Source of the DNA: Phycisphaeraceae bacterium | Lineage (GTDB): Bacteria; Planctomycetota; Phycisphaerae; Phycisphaerales; Zrk34 | Assembly: GCA_028281485.1 (NCBI GenBank) | Contig: JANQJT010000081.1 | Coordinates: forward strand, 1 to 14,038 | DNA length: 14,038 nt | Direction of reading: 5' to 3' | Part shown: one piece after another, positions 13,557 to 14,038 of the stretch | Layout of the letters: every line of letters starts with the position of its first letter | How positions within the stretch are numbered: the first letter of the stretch is position 1 | The notes under the pieces: generated by a model | What the model saw: only the letters and a program-made list of their open reading frames with translations | Database searches by the model: none | Told to the model about the DNA's origin: nothing | Translations under genes and position numbers: made by a program

Positions 13557-14038
13557 ATGAAAACCATCTGTATGACCTTACTGATCACGCTATCGCTTGT
13601 CACCGTCGCTCTCGCCCAAGCGCCCACGACGCAGCCGGCCACAACCGCCCCCGCCCCCGCCCCCGCCACGCAACCGCAAAACGAAGACGGCCCGTTCACC
13701 CACGAGCAGATCGTCGACAAGATCTATACCTCCTACGGCTTTGACCGGTGGGATCAGGTCGAGACCATCCGCTGGACGTTTGCCGACAAGCGACACTGGG
13801 AGTGGTCGCCCAAGACGAATCGCGTCAAGATGCGCAGCGTCGACAAGAACGGCAACGAGACCCGCGTGACCTACGACCGCGACGAGCTGACCGAGGACTC
13901 CCCCCAGGAACACATCCGCACCGATCGCTCGTTCATCAACGACTCGTTCTGGTTCCTGCTGCCGCTGCACCTGCAATGGTCGGACGACGTGATCATCGAA
14001 GACGGCCCGACGAAGCTCGCGCCGCTGGGCCGGGTCAT
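13557..14038 (+). CDS. Exported protein of unknown function, 3' end cut by window edge
   Basis: The first 160 codons are in the window and the frame is open to the right edge. A signal peptide (1-20, ending ALA before QAP) is followed by a Thr/Gln/Pro/Ala linker (23-40). The mature domain begins about residue 47 and holds RWDQVETIRWTFADKRHWEW (64-83), SPKTNRVKMRS and SFINDSFWFLLPLHLQW (125-141). This resembles uncharacterised periplasmic proteins with a LolA-like half-barrel, a weak guess only. ATG 13557 has GGGAG about seven bases upstream. It follows the GH43 gene after 30 bases and may be in its transcript. Confidence 0.8.
   Translation, partial: MKTICMTLLITLSLVTVALAQAPTTQPATTAPAPAPATQPQNEDGPFTHEQIVDKIYTSYGFDRWDQVETIRWTFADKRHWEWSPKTNRVKMRSVDKNGNETRVTYDRDELTEDSPQEHIRTDRSFINDSFWFLLPLHLQWSDDVIIEDGPTKLAPLGRV
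13647..13667 (+). repeat. Hexanucleotide tandem repeat (GCCCCC, about 3.5 copies)
   Basis: Three exact copies of GCCCCC (13647-13664) plus a partial copy encode an Ala-Pro run in the linker of the exported protein starting at 13557. Copy-number change in steps of six would keep the frame and only alter linker length. Confidence 0.8.

Noticed and set aside
1..14038. Defence island, mobile element, CRISPR array, prophage or biosynthetic cluster
   Set aside because: No transposase, integrase, Cas, restriction, toxin-antitoxin, phage structural or assembly-line genes, no repeat-spacer pattern, and no tRNA or attachment site were seen. The even GC-rich composition suggests ordinary chromosome.

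Overview
The window is a GC-rich stretch of bacterial chromosome with thirteen protein genes, packed closely on both strands. It has no RNA genes, insertion sequences, CRISPR arrays, phage genes or integration signs, and no gap over 300 bases. The protein repertoire suggests a planctomycete, probably of the class Phycisphaerae. The reasons are the FloA/NfeD membrane set, futalosine-type menaquinone synthesis, many exported proteins with lipoprotein-type or ordinary signal peptides, a GH43 enzyme of the exo-galactanase type, and Thr/Gln/Pro/Ala linkers straight after signal peptides. This placement is inferred from gene content, not from a phylogenetic marker.

Layout. (1) 1-2924, minus strand: an operon of long NfeD (protease plus membrane plus OB fold), short NfeD and the flotillin-like FloA, which runs off the left edge. 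(2) 3018-5522, plus strand: crcB/fluC (fluoride exporter) overlapping a DUF190 PII-like gene by 4 bp, then recN (DNA repair) behind a structured leader. (3) 5526-8821, minus strand: a secreted HELGH putative metallopeptidase of unknown family, mqnC (menaquinone) with unusual insertions, and a DinB/YfiT-like protein. (4) 8969-14038, plus strand: lysA, ruvB, a beta-propeller-like lipoprotein, a GH43 exo-1,3-galactanase-like enzyme, and the start of an exported protein that runs off the right edge.

How genes work together. Only the NfeD/FloA group (membrane microdomain organisation and membrane-protein quality control) and the crcB/DUF190 pair look functionally coupled. The other genes are housekeeping or exported proteins placed side by side.

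No clearly new multi-gene system is visible. The most interesting signals are in the DNA between genes. The recN leader can form two mutually exclusive hairpins, one of which covers the ribosome-binding site. A 20-bp imperfect palindrome lies in the nfeD/crcB divergent promoter region. Several genes have -10-like hexamers only 6-9 bases before the start codon, which suggests leaderless mRNAs. Among proteins, the HELGH protein and the enlarged MqnC deserve a second look.
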